Source: Paraphysomonas bandaiensis
Taxonomy: Eukaryota; Chrysophyceae
DNA length: 64,000 bases
Assembly: GCA_965644295.1 (NCBI GenBank)
Contig: CBFFRP010000457.1
Span: forward strand, 124,001-188,000
Direction of reading: 5' to 3'
Shown here: positions 9,519 to 21,259 of the stretch, piece by piece
Layout: each line of letters starts with the position of its first letter
Position numbering within the stretch: the stretch's first letter is position 1
Translations under genes and position numbers: made by a program
The notes under the pieces: model-generated
Told to the model about the DNA's origin: nothing
Seen by the model: the letters and a program-made list of their open reading frames with translations, nothing else
Databases searched by the model: none

Positions 9519-12005
9519 CTATTTCTGTCTATCATTCGAAGTCGCAATAAAGTAAAACGACACCATGAACACAACTGAAATAAACAGCAATCCTTTTTTA
9601 TACTCCGAAGAATTTCCTATATTTGGTGAATTCCCTTCCGCAGCATATGCACTCGATGTGCGCGACTTCAAATTTGGATTACGGTCATCACTTTTGTCAT
9701 CAACATTACCACTTCTCAAGGTAGAACTTCCAGTAGATCCGTTAATACTAGTACTCGCCTGGGATTTTCTCTCTCGTATTGTGTCACCGGACTGCGAACA
9801 GTGACCACTTGATGACGACCCCGATACAACATTCCCAGAAGCAGCAGACGAATTGGCAGAAGAATTGCCCATGCTGGATGCCATCTTGGTATCATTATTA
9901 GATTTTCCTGAAGAAGTATCAGCCGACCCACCAGGTCGCGACGTTCCTTTGACAGCAGACGCGTACGATGTAGTTGCCATTGCAGATGCATTATTGTCAT
10001 CAACATTACCACTTCTCAAGGTAGAACTTCCAGTAGATCCGTTAATACTAGTACTCGCCTGGGATTTTCTCTCTCGTATTGTGTCACCGGACTGCGACCA
10101 GTGACCACTATGACCACTCGATGACGACCCCGATGCAACATTCCCAGAAGCAGCAGACGAATTGGCAGAAGAATTGCCCATGCTGGATGCCATCTTGGTA
10201 TCATTATTAGATTTTCCTGAAGAAGTATCAGCCGACCCACCAGGTCGCGACGTTCCTTTGACAGCAGACGCGTACGATGTAGTTGCCATTGCAGATGCAT
10301 TATTGTCATCAACATTACCACTTCTCAAGGTAGAACTTCCAGTAGATCCGTTAATACTAGTACTCGCCTGGGATTTTCTCTCTCGTATTGTGTCACCGGA
10401 CTGCGACCAGTGACCACTATGACCACTCGATGACGACCCCGATGCAACATTCCCAGAAGCAGCAGACGAATTGGCAGAAGAATTGCCCATGCTGGATGCC
10501 ATCTTGGTATCATTATTAGATTTTCCTGAAGAAGTATCAGCCGACCCACCAGGTCGCGACGTTCCTTTGACAGCAGACGCGTACGATGTAGTTGCCATTG
10601 CAGATGCATTATTGTCATCAACATTACCACTTCTCAAGGTAGAACTTCCAGTAGATCCGTTAATACTAGTACTCGCCTGTGATTTTCTCTCTCGTATTGT
10701 GTCACCGGACTGCGAACAGTGACCACTTGATGACGACCCCGATGCAACATTCCCAGAAGCAGCAGACGAATTGGCAGAAGAATTGCCCATGCTGGATGCC
10801 ATCTTGGTATCATTATTAGATTTTCCTGAAGAGGTATCAGTCGACCCGGCAGTACCGGACACTGCATCGGTCGAACCGGAAGTACCGGACACCCCACTAG
10901 CAGCATGTGAGTGGGCTGTAGCTGTCCTGTTGACTTCATTACCATCTTCTGAGGAGATATCAGTCGACCCGGCAGTACCGGACACTGCATCGGTCGACCC
11001 GGCAGTACCGGACACTCCACTGGCAGCATGTGAGTGGGCTGTAGCTGTCCTGTTGACTTCATTACCATCTTCTGAGGAGATATCAGTCGACCCGGCAGTA
11101 CCGGACACTCCACCAGTCGACCCGGCAGTACCGGACACTGCATCGGTCGACCCGGCAGTACCGGACACTCCAACAGTCGACCCGGCAGTATCGGACACTC
11201 CACCAGTCGACCCGGCAGTACCGGATACTCCACCAGTCGACCCGGCAGTATCGGACACTCCACCAGTCGACCCGGCAGTACCGGATACTCCACTGGTAGT
11301 AGATACATCATTCATATCATCACTCAATCCATCTGTATACACAATACCACTTGATCTTTTTAACCATTCTCTAAATTCACGTGGTGAAACCACACCATCC
11401 CCATTCGCATCAAGTGACTGTGCCAACATATCAATCTCATAATCTGATAATTCACCTAAACTTGTATTGATAATTTTTTGAAATGCTTTTTTCATCATAC
11501 GTACTTCAATTAAATTTCCACGTAATAATTTTATATTCAATTTCTTTGTAAATGTATATATAAGTGAATTATCATCAGCATCATTCCATCGATGTATGTA
11601 TGTATATATATAATTTTTACCCATTATTTCAATTAATGAATTACGAAATATTTCAAATACTATACCAATTTCACGTTGATTCTCATTTTTTGTCCATATA
11701 AAATTATGTAATTCATAATATGTAATTTTACCATCATGATTAATATCAATTTGTTCAATTAATAAATGTAGAAATTGATTGTAATTTTGTATTTTTACAT
11801 TTGAATTTTTGTATATTGTATTAATAAAATATTGTAATTCTGTTGTAGTAATATGCCCATCACCATCCCTATCAATAGTATGAAATAATTTTTGTAATGA
11901 AGTTTTTGCATTTTCGTTGGTATGATATTTTGATAGTATGATACGACGAAATTCACGTGCGTATTCCGAATATGAAGTGGGATTAAGAGATGAAGAAGTT
12001 GACAT
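9519..12005 (-). CDS. EF-hand protein with Ser/Gly/Thr repeat region and C-terminal membrane anchor
   Basis: Intronless, 828 residues. Three canonical calcium-binding loops lie at about residues 45-56 (DRDGDGHITTTE), 87-98 (DINHDGKITYYE) and 199-210 (DANGDGVVSPRE), each with Asp at position 1 and Glu at 12. A degenerate fourth may sit near 141. From about residue 230 to 790 the protein is low complexity: first ten-residue GVSGTAGSTD-type repeats (30-bp units, about 10845-11300), then four copies of a 100-103-residue Ser/Gly/Asn module (units starting at 9703, 10003, 10312 and 10621). The C-terminus is a single hydrophobic segment (GLLFISVVFMVSFYFIAT) followed by six polar residues, so it is probably tail-anchored or type I with a very short tail. 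There is no signal peptide. Inference: a calcium-responsive protein tethered to a membrane by a long flexible stalk. The start at 12005 is the first ATG upstream of the EF-hands and faces the shared promoter with casein kinase 1. Confidence 0.8.
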   Translation of the reverse strand: MSTSSSLNPTSYSEYAREFRRIILSKYHTNENAKTSLQKLFHTIDRDGDGHITTTELQYFINTIYKNSNVKIQNYNQFLHLLIEQIDINHDGKITYYELHNFIWTKNENQREIGIVFEIFRNSLIEIMGKNYIYTYIHRWNDADDNSLIYTFTKKLNIKLLRGNLIEVRMMKKAFQKIINTSLGELSDYEIDMLAQSLDANGDGVVSPREFREWLKRSSGIVYTDGLSDDMNDVSTTSGVSGTAGSTGGVSDTAGSTGGVSGTAGSTGGVSDTAGSTVGVSGTAGSTDAVSGTAGSTGGVSGTAGSTDISSEDGNEVNRTATAHSHAASGVSGTAGSTDAVSGTAGSTDISSEDGNEVNRTATAHSHAASGVSGTSGSTDAVSGTAGSTDTSSGKSNNDTKMASSMGNSSANSSAASGNVASGSSSSGHCSQSGDTIRERKSQASTSINGSTGSSTLRSGNVDDNNASAMATTSYASAVKGTSRPGGSADTSSGKSNNDTKMASSMGNSSANSSAASGNVASGSSSSGHSGHWSQSGDTIRERKSQASTSINGSTGSSTLRSGNVDDNNASAMATTSYASAVKGTSRPGGSADTSSGKSNNDTKMASSMGNSSANSSAASGNVASGSSSSGHSGHWSQSGDTIRERKSQASTSINGSTGSSTLRSGNVDDNNASAMATTSYASAVKGTSRPGGSADTSSGKSNNDTKMASSMGNSSANSSAASGNVVSGSSSSGHCSQSGDTIRERKSQASTSINGSTGSSTLRSGNVDDKSDDRNPNLKSRTSSAYAAEGNSPNIGNSSEYKKGLLFISVVFMVSFYFIATSNDRQK
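9703..10836. repeat. About 3.7 copies of a 309-bp coding repeat
   Basis: Units begin with ACATTACCACTTCTCAAGG at 9703, 10003, 10312 and 10621. Spacing is 300, 309 and 309 bp; the first lacks a 9-bp segment (loss of three codons). Copies are almost identical at the DNA level, including synonymous positions, which points to recent amplification or continuing gene conversion rather than protein-level selection. Confidence 0.95.
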
Positions 12006-12118
12006 AAGATGATTATGAAGTTGATGATATAGTATGTGAATTAGTATAGTGATATGTGAGTATGTTTAGATATGAAATGAGACGTACACGACAGTGTTGA
12101 TGCAATAGATACATACAG

Positions 12119-12150
<32 letters not shown>

Positions 12151-12324
12151 TGTATGTATGTATGTATGTATGTATGTATGTATGTATGTATGTATGTATG
12201 TATGTATGTATGTATGTATGTATGTATGTATGTATGTATGTATGTATGTATGTATGTATGTATGTATGTATGTATGTATGTATGTATGTATGTATGTATG
12301 TATGTATGTATGTATGTATGTATG

Positions 12325-12355
<31 letters not shown>

Positions 12356-12837
12356 GTATGTATGTATGTATGTATGTATGTATGTATGTATGTATGTATG
12401 TATGTATGTATGTATGTATGTATGTGTGTATGTATGTTGTAGTGGTGTTGTATCAAGATACTCTCTATATAAAATTTTCAATGAAAAAAAGGAATAAATA
12501 TTTCATATACCACCAGCAGTGTAGTGGACTAAAAATACCAAATATCTAGATCCAGGATATCAAAATATCCGAATATATTACTTTCAAATCCTATAAATTG
12601 AGGTATTTTATATGACACTTGAAAACAATCAAACTGAAAAAACTACTCAAGATATTTGGACTTATAATGGTGAAACTCACACAACATACATACACATACA
12701 TACATACATACATATACACATACATATTCTGTCAGTGTGTCTATGTATGTATGTATATATAGATAGTAACTCCGCCTTCCTACGGCATTATTTTAATAGA
12801 TAGTCATATTAGTTATCATTTTAAACTTTTTTTTGCC
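12006..12837. promoter_or_regulatory. Shared 832-bp region between divergent EF-hand and CK1 genes, with (TATG)n
   Basis: Contains the divergent starts of the EF-hand gene (minus, 12005) and casein kinase 1 (plus, 12838). A (TATG)n array of about 79 units occupies 12122-12436, with one TAAG and one TGTG interruption near 12354 and 12425. A second weak ACATAC/ATGTATG tract lies at 12683-12755. No TATA box or other named element was identified with confidence. Confidence 0.6.
12122..12436. repeat. (TATG)n microsatellite, about 79 units
   Basis: Nearly pure tetranucleotide array of about 315 bp. Its frames read endless MYVC on one strand and THIY on the other, giving spurious open frames. It sits about 120 bp upstream of the EF-hand start and 400 bp upstream of the CK1 start. 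Confidence 0.99.
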
Positions 12838-15435
12838 ATGGAATTACGTGTGGCAAGAAAGTTTCGTGTTGGTCCAAGAATTGGAAGTGGATCATTTGGA
12901 GAGATCTACGGGGGGGTGAATGTTCATACGGGGGAGGAAGTGGCGATAAAACTAGAGCCTATCAAGACAAAACATCCACAGCTTATATATGAGTCGAAAA
13001 TATATCGTGTTTTACAAGGCGGATGTATGTATATGCCTGCATTGGAGTGTGTATATATATGAGTGTGTATATATGAGTGTATAGGAGTGGATGTATATAT
13101 ATGAGTGTGTATGTATATGCCTGCAAAGGAGTGTGTATATATGAGTGTATAGGAGTGGATGTATATATATGAGTGTGTATGTATATGAGTGTATAGGAGT
13201 GTGTATATAGGAGTGTGTATGTATATGCCTGCAAAGGAGTGTGTATATATGAGTGTATAGGAGTGGATGTATATATATGAGTGTGTATGTATGAGTGTAT
13301 AGGAGTGTGTATATAGGAGTGTGTATGTATATGCCTGCATTGGAGTGTGTATATAGGAGTGTGTGTATATATGAGTGTGTATATATATGAGTGTATAGGA
13401 GTGGATGTATATATAGGAGTGTGTATGTATGAGTGTGTATGTATATGCCTGCAAAGGAGTGTGTATATATGAGTGTATAGGAGTGGATGTATATATATGA
13501 GTGTGTATGTATATGAGTGTATAGGAGTGTGTATATAGGAGTGTGTATGTATATGCCTGCATTGGAGTGTGTATATATGAGTGTGTGTATATATGAGTGT
13601 GTATATATATGAGTGTATAGGAGTGGAAGTATATATAGGAGTGTGTATGTATGAGTGTGTGTATAAATAGGAGTGTGTGTATGAGTATATATATAAGCAT
13701 ATATATGAGTATATGTATGAGTGTATGAGTGTGTGTATGCATATGTGGATATGAGCATATGGATAGGAGTATATATCAGTATGAGTATGAGTGTATATAT
13801 ATGAATGTGTGTGTACGTATAAGTATGTATATATATAGGAGTGTGTGTATATATAGTTATATGTATATGTGTATAGTGTGCTTTTATGTGTAAATACAAC
13901 TATATGTATACATGTGTAATGTTGTTGTATAGATGGCATACCAGGAGTGAAGTGGTTTGGCTCAGAGGGAGACTATAACGTCCTAGTTATAGATCTACTT
14001 GGTCCTTCTTTGGAGGATTTGTTTAATTATTGTAACAAGAAATTCACATTGAAGACTGTGCTACTTCTGGCCGATCAGATGATCTCTCGGTTAGAGTTTA
14101 TGCACTCTCGTTCTTACATACACCGTGATGTCAAACCCGACAACTTTTTGATAGGCACAGGGTCTAGAAAGGTTAGTTATATCGCTTAGTAGATTGGCAT
14201 ATTTTTATGTCGTATTTTTGCAGCATATTGTTCATATAATCGATTTCGGACTCGCCAAGAAATATCAAGACCCTAGGAATGGTAGACACATTCCCTACAT
14301 TGAAGGCAAGAATCTGACTGGGACAGCTAGATATGCGTCCATAAACACACATATGGGTATTGAACAGGTCAGTTGTTAATGCATTGGAAGTGATGTTGAG
14401 TAATGTGACGGGCAGAGTCGAAGGGACGACATGGAGAGTTTGGGATTCGTGTTAATGTATTTCCTAAGGGGGTCCCTACCTTGGCAAGGACTGAAGGTGT
14501 GTTCTGTGTGTGTGTGTGTATAGCAACACATACGTTGTACGATACATGCGTGTTTCACTAAGATGCACAAAGTAATATATACTCTTGCTTTTGTAGGCCA
14601 ACACTAAGAAACAGAAATATCAGCGCATATTGGAGCGCAAACAACAAACACACACAGACCTACTCTGTCTGAACTACCCATCAGAGTTCAAGGAGTACTT
14701 CGCCCACTGTTCATCTTTAGGATTTGAAGATCGACCCGATTACAGGTTTTCTATATTTTGTAACGCATTCTAGATTTCGTCGGTTTAACAATAACTTCTT
14801 AATAGATATTTGAAGAGAATATTTAAAGATTTGTTTGAAAGAGCTGGTTATGAGGATGACGGTAAGAATTACATACGATTGAATGTGTTCCTTTTTACTC
14901 TGTTCACCTACAGGTCTGTACGACTGGGATCTGAGCCTTAAGGCTAAGACAGATGGATCTTTTGGTCTGGAGGGTCTAAAGTATGGATCTCCTAGAGAAT
15001 ATGCTGCCGGGCAGTCGGGAGAGGTTTCACCCAGTAATGAACGACCGAAGGAAGATACCCCAGACGCACAGGCACCTGGTGATAAAGGGGCAACAAGTAA
15101 TGGCATGGGAGCGGGAATGCAGAGTGAGGGGGCAGCACGCAAAGATGATGGTAGCCAGATGGTGAGTGGAGCTTCAAGTGAAAACCTCTCAGGAGCAGCA
15201 GGGAAGAAAAGCATTATATCTTCTATAAGGTACGGGCAGCATGTGCAACAATGGCATGGCAGCAACCTGGTAGAGTCTACTTCGTTAACACACCTATTCG
15301 TATGTTATCTGTCTGATAACCTTATTCAAATAGTATGTATCTATATGTAATATTTCTTTCAGGCATAGTTTGTTTGGTTCGCGAGGAGGTGCACGACCTG
15401 GAGAGAACGCCGGAGCGGGTCGAGGCGCCCGTTAG
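12838..15435 (+). CDS. CK1: Casein kinase 1 family Ser/Thr protein kinase, 8 exons
   Basis: Exons 12838-13024, 13933-14171, 14224-14367, 14416-14496, 14597-14745, 14806-14861, 14914-15229 and 15363-15435. All are GT-AG, phases are consistent, total 1245 nt, 414 residues. Kinase landmarks: glycine loop [12 protein letters not shown] (about 15-26), VAIK with catalytic Lys38, [10 protein letters not shown] with catalytic Asp128, DFGLAKKY with metal-binding Asp149, and [20 protein letters not shown], the CK1-specific replacement of the APE motif. The catalytic domain ends near YDWDL (about residue 310) and is followed by a Gly/Ser-rich tail of about 100 residues ending in RGGARPG and GRGAR. Length and order match CK1 alpha/delta-type kinases, which phosphorylate primed acidic serine sites in many pathways. 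Intron 1 (908 nt) is filled with tandem repeats. Subtype cannot be decided by eye. Confidence 0.95.
13025..13932. repeat. Tandem-repeat-filled first intron of CK1
   Basis: Built from GAGTGTGTATATATGAGTG and TATAGGAGTGGATG pieces, with the marker TATATGCCTGCAAAGGAGTG (or ATTGGAGTG) recurring at about 13030, 13112, 13222, 13332, 13446 and 13552. This shows a higher-order unit of roughly 80-115 bp. The antisense frames through it (Tyr/Thr/His/Ser-rich) are artefacts. The intron starts GTATGT and ends TTGTATAG. Confidence 0.9.
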
Positions 15436-16399
15436 TCCTCAGTCACCTCACATATACCTACCTCTTCGCTACAGCAGAGAGTAATAGTCCACTATCATGC
15501 AGTAGTAGAAGGTCCACATCCTGTTTATGAAGATAATCCCTATTGTTCATTTGATACTGCCCGAACGTGTACCTCATGAAGTTGCCTGTGTTGAGTTTTA
15601 TGATTATCACTACTTGCATCGGAAACTCTGTGATTCGTAAGATGAGGAGATTAATCGAGCCGCGTTGTCAATGCTCTCTCGTGCTGCCGGAGTGGTCTGT
15701 TGTTGTAGCTAGGTCAATGTGGTAGATTCAGAAATAATAATCAATGTTATTACTCTTTAAAATTGTAATAGCGGCAATATGTCATGTCAGGAGAAATGGT
15801 TTTCTGAATCACAGAGAAAAAATGCACAAAATACTAGGCGAAAAAGTGCTAACTGCCGGATGCGGTAAAGATGGACACACATAGAATAAGAGAGAGTATA
15901 TTAAAACACGTTGTGTGGAGTAAAAATTCAATAAGTGAGTAGGTGTTACAGTTTAATTCCATTCATCAGACTAGAGCGAAGGTGTAGTTTCTTACTTCCT
16001 ATTTTTATCTTCTTTGGCTGCTTCTAAATACTTACTAACCCTAATATTATCAGTATAAGTATGCTGGCGTCATGTTAGCCGTATAATATTATATATCTGG
16101 AGCTTTACTTCCAAGTTCCACCTATTCAAAAATAAATTCTGTACAAGCATAAGCATACACCAAAATATATACGTTAGAATAACCAGATAGCTAGTTATTA
16201 CAACTTGAATAATAATAATATCCATTAATACGTTGATAGCGATTTCGATACTACTGTCATTATAAAATAACTATAGGAAATGACCAACTAGCCCATATAC
16301 ATACTCCAGCCTCTCTCCACCGGAACAACGTAGAAATGCGTCATCTAAATATTATGTGTGCACGACTTAACTAACATCCATAGTAACACGTTGAGAGGT
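15436..16399. other. Convergent 3' region between CK1 and the EGF gene
   Basis: Contains the 3' ends of two convergent genes. No gene, repeat or element was recognised in it. Confidence 0.5.
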
Positions 16400-18591
16400 C
16401 TAGGCATCCGGTTTGTACTCCCCACCCAGAATTGGCTCTACATATCCACAGTCTCCTTTCGTTCCCACATTTCCTTTACCATCTGACGAACCGTAACCCT
16501 GGAAGCAGAGACACTCTCCAGTTGAACGGTCGCATAGACCACGCCCTGAGCACTCCCAGTTCTCTTTGTTTCCTTTTGTATACTCCTCTACCACGAAGCT
16601 GTCGATATCCTCAACAGCATACTGGAGCATTGGTAGGTCTCCATGCTCAGTGAGGAACTCGACCAGGAAAGTGTTCCCATCCACGGTACACAGGCTGTCT
16701 GTACCGTTGAGGCTGTCTATTGTCACTTTGACATCATCGATTTTAGAAATACCCTCAAGGGCGGCCTCCAACTGGGCGACGGTTGTAGAGGCTGTAAGAG
16801 ATACCAAATCGACTTGCTTATATGTCAGCACAATTGTACCGGAAACATCACTATCTGTGCACTTGATGCTTTGTACTTCATTGAACTGATAGTAGGAAGT
16901 TGGGTCATCTCCGTATGGGCAGGTACGAAGTGAGCAGTCGTAGCCCGTCCATTTCTCGTCACACAAGCAACCCTATTCGCACATTATGCTCAGCATATTA
17001 TCTTAACTACGCAAGACAAATACATACCTGCATTCTAAATGCGTCCCAAGTATGAGGGTTGTTGGGTGTGGCGCCATACGTAAAATCCGCAGCGTCACCA
17101 TTAACCTCCGCCAGCTCAGCAAGAGTGCTCATATCATGACACTGCCCGTGCCCACTGCAGACGTCATCGTTATTGACTTCTCCTGTTGAAACACTACCAG
17201 GACAAACTAGTCGGTTGCATGATGCTCCGGAGAATCCATCCATGCAAATACATGTGCCTGACTCACGGTCGCATATACCCATATCACTGCATTCCACATG
17301 TTCGAACACATGTGCAAGGTTGTCTTCCTCTGTGGGTCTTGTAAACCAGGAGGTCCCCTTGGGACAGACTCTGTTCGAGCAGTCAGAGCCAGTCCAGCCC
17401 TCAGAGCACTCACAGCGGAATTTTGGGCTGTTACTGCACTTGCCATGACCGGAACATGATATGATACCCGGACATTGTTGTATGGTCGTGAGAACGTAGC
17501 CACAGTCTCCCCGTTGCCCTCTCTGGTCATACCCATTGGACGTATCATAGCCTAAAATATAAGGCCATCAATTAGACGAATAAAAACTTGCATGCGTGAG
17601 AATTACCTGTCTCGCAACTGCAGTATCCATCAGACGGATCGCATATACCCCTGTTGGAGCACTCTTCGTCCTCCTTTGTTCCCTTGAGTTGCTCCTCAAC
17701 AACTAAGGAGACTGTGTAAATAGAGTTACCAAAAGAGAGACCCTCTGTCCTAGGTACTAGCATTGGTACATCTCCAAAGTTGTTCATGAATTCCACAGTC
17801 CACGATGTACCCGCATCAGTGCATGCCTGACCCGGCGAAGAGAACATTACGATTTTCACATCGCCAACAGTGACAAGATCTTCCAGATATGCCTCGATCT
17901 CCGCGGGCTTCGCATTGTACGGAATGCGCTCCGTGGTCTTATCGCGAAAGGAAAGGGTGAAGTACCCCGAGCCAGCCTTACAAGACACCTCCTGCACCTC
18001 GTTATGTTGTAAGGGGTTGCCGGAAGTGTCCGCAGAGCTGCCAGTGAGGGGGTCATCTCCCCGAGGGCAATACCGCAGTGAACAGTCAGGTCCATGATAT
18101 CCAGGATCACAATTACAACCATACATCATTTCAGCATCCCATATATCAGTGTACTCGTATACTGTGCCCTCACCGGGATCTTTCACTGCCGCATAATATT
18201 TCATTGACTGACATTTGCCGTTTCCAGAACACGCATTGGGACAAGTCTTACGTTCACATGCTTTCCCTTCAAACCCTTCTCGACACTGACATAATCCAGT
18301 TGTACGATCACATATTCCCATATTAGAACACTCTGCTTCATTATGAGCATCATCAGTCGCTATCGCCTGATCAGTCCATGCAGGCCCAAAAGGACATATG
18401 AGTTCACTACAATCACCCGCTTGATACCCTTCATAACACTGACACTGTCTCATCGCATCTAAACACAGTCCATGACCATTACACATACCAGAACATGGTG
18501 CTGAATGGATTTTATGAGTGTATAAAGCCACTAAACTGAATGTCATGAATAGATTATGAAACATCATATTCAGACTCATGAAAATGATCAA
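16400..18591 (-). CDS. Secreted multi-EGF-like protein with stramenopile-type sandwich modules, 3 exons
   Basis: Exons 17607-18591, 17028-17551 and 16400-16972; in-frame total 2082 nt, 693 residues. The N-terminus has a hydrophobic stretch (MFHNLFMTFSLVALYTH) suited to a signal peptide and followed at once by CSGMCNGHGLC, an EGF-like unit. At least six EGF-like units with C..G.C..H/M G.C and C.C..GY/F.G..C spacing follow. Two copies of a larger module start with CSLRYCPRGDDP or CSLRTCPYGDDP and continue into a beta-rich segment with a lone Cys pair and the closing pattern WTVEFMNNFGDVPML or FLVEFLTEHGDLPML. I know such CPxGDDP modules from large secreted heterokont proteins. There is no transmembrane segment, so it is probably an extracellular or cell-wall adhesion/matrix protein. 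The start is the first of several Met codons (18591); Met6 or Met9 would also work. Confidence 0.85.
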
Positions 18592-19288
18592 AATGAATGT
18601 ATGTAATCACAAAATCTTTAAAATGAATACACAGATATATGATTTAGTTATATATCATTCATATAAGTCTGTCTATGTATGTATGTGACATGAGAGTGAA
18701 TTCAATTCCTTAACTATGAGATTTGCTGTACAAGTCAACATCCCTTAGAAAACTATAGTAAAGTTACGTTGTTCATTCGATTGTCGTTTCATAAGAAAAT
18801 ATCAAGGATTTATAGGAGTGAAAATGAAGGATATTATAGAAATCCTTAAGATTATGATATTCAATATATGAAAAATGAGAAATATAGCGAATATATATTA
18901 ATTTATGGGGTTTATAGTTTATAGAACACATTTAGAATATACTTACGAAGTAAAGAATACTCAAAACTCCGTGTTTTATGGTAGAAAAACTAAATATTCC
19001 CAATTATTGCTACTATAATACGTAAAAAGGTAGGGTTTTTAGAGGGTTTAGTTTTTTTTCAGTACAGCAGCGAACGTTTCATTGACGGTTGCTACATACA
19101 CATACATACATACACATACACACTGCTGTATACACACACACTCTCCACATACACACATATATACACATACATATCTACTCAACTGCACATATATATACTA
19201 ACACCCCCCTCCAAACTATTAGAAACACTTCATTTATAGCTCTCCAACTCCACCATATCCTCTTGCTTGCACTACATCAATCACAGTA
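18592..19288. promoter_or_regulatory. Shared 697-bp region between divergent EGF-protein and roadblock genes
   Basis: Head-to-head intergenic region. It contains a short TATGTATG tract (18677-18686), a run of T (about 19051), and ACATAC-rich sequence from 19095 to 19180 including ACTGCTGTATAC at 19120, close to the motif TACAGCAGTAC seen in other shared promoters here. No core promoter element is certain. Confidence 0.45.
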
Positions 19289-19939
19289 ATGTCAATCGAA
19301 GTTGAGGAGACTATTAAGAGAATTCAGTCCCATAAAGGGGTCAAAGGAGTGCTCATCATGAACACAGAAGGCATTCCTATTCGTTCTAATTTCTCACCTG
19401 AAGAGACAGAAAATTATGCATCACTTGTATCACAGGTACCGTATTTCGTGTATTATGAGCTGTATATCAGTTATATATCAGTGTATGTTATATATGAGTA
19501 TGTTATATATCAGTGTATGTGTTATATATTATTATGTACTCTCTATCGTGTGTCCGGGACTGTATATATCATGTATCATATGATGTATATCAGTATATAG
19601 TATATGTTATATATGAGTAAGTCATGTTGTAGTATGTGTTATATGTCAGTATATGTGTTATATATTTGGATGTTATATAGTAGTGTATGTTATATATATT
19701 TGCATGTGAATATATATTAGTGTATATTAGAGTATATTATATTATTATATGTTATGTATTATACTGTCAGTTCTCATTTTCAAATGCAGCTATCCCTGAA
19801 GGCCGCTGGTGTGGTTCGCACGTTGGATGAGAGCGACGAATTAGCTTTTCTGAGGGTGAGATCAAAGAAACACGAGATTATGATCGCTCCTGACAAGGAT
19901 TATGTATTAGTAGTGGTACAAACACCGAACGAAGCTTAA
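19289..19939 (+). CDS. DYNLRB: Roadblock/LC7 dynein light chain, 2 exons
   Basis: Exon 1 19289-19435, GT-AG intron of 354 nt, exon 2 19790-19939; 98 residues, the normal size of the family. It begins [20 protein letters not shown], then NTEGIPIRS, and ends with [25 protein letters not shown]. These blocks align closely with animal DYNLRB1/2 at both ends. Family knowledge: it forms a homodimer on the dynein intermediate chain in cytoplasmic and axonemal dynein. The intron is AT-rich with many TATATCAGTGTATGTTATAT-like repeats. The gene is head to head with the EGF-protein gene. An organism with this gene should use dynein, and probably has flagellate stages, although the flagellar part is inference. 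Confidence 0.97.
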
Positions 19940-20202
19940 TTGTCATGTTGATGTGTTACTGCCAGTTGTAGATTATTCATGTGCCAGTGATGATTATATA
20001 GAATACCATATTTGCCTATACTGCGTGGAATAAGTTAAACTGGTTAGATATGACCATTAGTTTAATTTGCCATTGTCAGTGGTTACTAGCAATACTATAG
20101 GAAAATCTCAGTGTTATCTTTTAATGGGTACAAGTACTGGTAATAATTCGTTAGTCTATCGCAATATTCTGCTTCTAGCTATTCGCACCAGCAGAATGAT
20201 TC

Positions 20203-20375
20203 TAAGGAAAACACAGTGGCTATATCTACTGTATATGATATTGTCTACCATTAGTTAGAAATCTTGAGATATATATCTCAGCAAAGTTGTATATAACATA
20301 CTATATTTTCACTATGAAATAACATGTAACAGCTTTTAAAATAACACAGAAGGCAAAGTCTTTGATATATGTGAT
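20203..20375. repeat. Dispersed 165-bp repeat, copy 1
   Basis: Shares CAGTGGCTATATCTACTGTA, then the block around GATATTGTCTACCATTAG and the palindromic GAGATATATATCTC, with 23524-23695, and ends near a shared GAAGGC(A/G)AAGTCTTT. Nature unknown; perhaps the end of an LTR or DNA element. Confidence 0.7.
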
Positions 20376-20448
20376 GTCAATGTTGTTTGAAATAGTTTAT
20401 TGTTAATTGAGAGCTTTCTTAAATAATCCCGAAAGTGAGCTTTTATTA

Positions 20449-20890
20449 GTGCCCCATTCGCTCTGAGAGTGTACCAAAGTGAAGTGCTAGTGTTGACTAA
20501 GCTAAGTAACGTATAGATTACGGATATAGATTATTAATAAATATCTCAGCGTATTCTTTGTGTGACGGCACCAAGAAAACTCTAGCTAGATCTACACTAT
20601 ACTTGCATAGCCTATATGAGTTTACGAGAAACCCCGCGCATTCTAGGGAAGGGAGAGGGGGTGGCCAATGTCACACTAGACCTATACTGAGTCATGCAGG
20701 TCACGAGAAGTCCCGCGTAATCTCAGCAAATGTTAACACAGTTGGGTGGGCAACAGAATCTGCGCGTTATCTATGTGGGCAGCTACGTTGGTACACGGAT
20801 GGGTGGGTAGTAGAATCAGTGCTATATCTCGGTGTTAAAGGTGGTACACCAGCCAGTCTACAATATGGCCACGCCCTCGGAACGGGGCAC
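20449..20890. mobile_element. MITE with GCCCC-(A/G)TTC terminal inverted repeats, copy 1
   Basis: Begins GTGCCCCATTCGCTCTGAG and ends CCTCGGAACGGGGCAC, so the termini are imperfect inverted repeats. The internal sequence (GTGCTAGTGTTGACTAAGCT, then CCCCGCGCATTCTAGGG and CACTAGACCTATACTGAGTC) is shared with 61667-62174. A fragment of the same end occurs at 28697-28730. No transposase is encoded. No clear target duplication. Confidence 0.75.
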
Positions 20891-21259
20891 TTGTCACAGG
20901 CATTTATTGTAGCATAATGAATACGAAGTGCGTAATCTGGAGGTTAGTCAATAATTCTCCTGTATTTTATCCTCCATTGTAGAGGTTAAAAGCTGTCGAT
21001 CTGTGCCATCATATTCCTTCAAATTTCTTCAACACCATGCACAGTTACCGTCATCACTGGCATTATTCTCATGTGTTTTGAAGTTCCCTCATTTGAGCAT
21101 ACGTGCAAACTATTGATAGAACCATTCAGTGCCATCCAGTACTGTTACATTGCAATAAGATAACCATTTCTATAGAATATAGCCCACACATATCTATCTA
21201 ATACCATAACCACAATAATGAGGCAACAATCATCTTCTATAGCATATATATATGCAACT

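Noticed and set aside
10634-11442. Frames of about 220 codons on both strands in the EF-hand gene repeats
   Set aside because: Shadows of the Ser/Gly repeat region in other frames; the 828-codon frame contains the EF-hands and membrane anchor.
12013-12497. Frames encoding endless MYVC or THIY
   Set aside because: Direct translation of (TATG)n in both directions; the same occurs at 34265-34402 and 46764-46957.
12924-13939. Antisense frames of about 270-320 codons opposite the CK1 first intron
   Set aside because: They consist of Tyr/Thr/His/Ser/Ile translation of the intron minisatellite and overlap exon 1 of CK1 on the other strand.
20558-20917. 119-codon frame in the GCCCC-end MITE
   Set aside because: Not preserved in the second copy (61667-62174), where indels break it.
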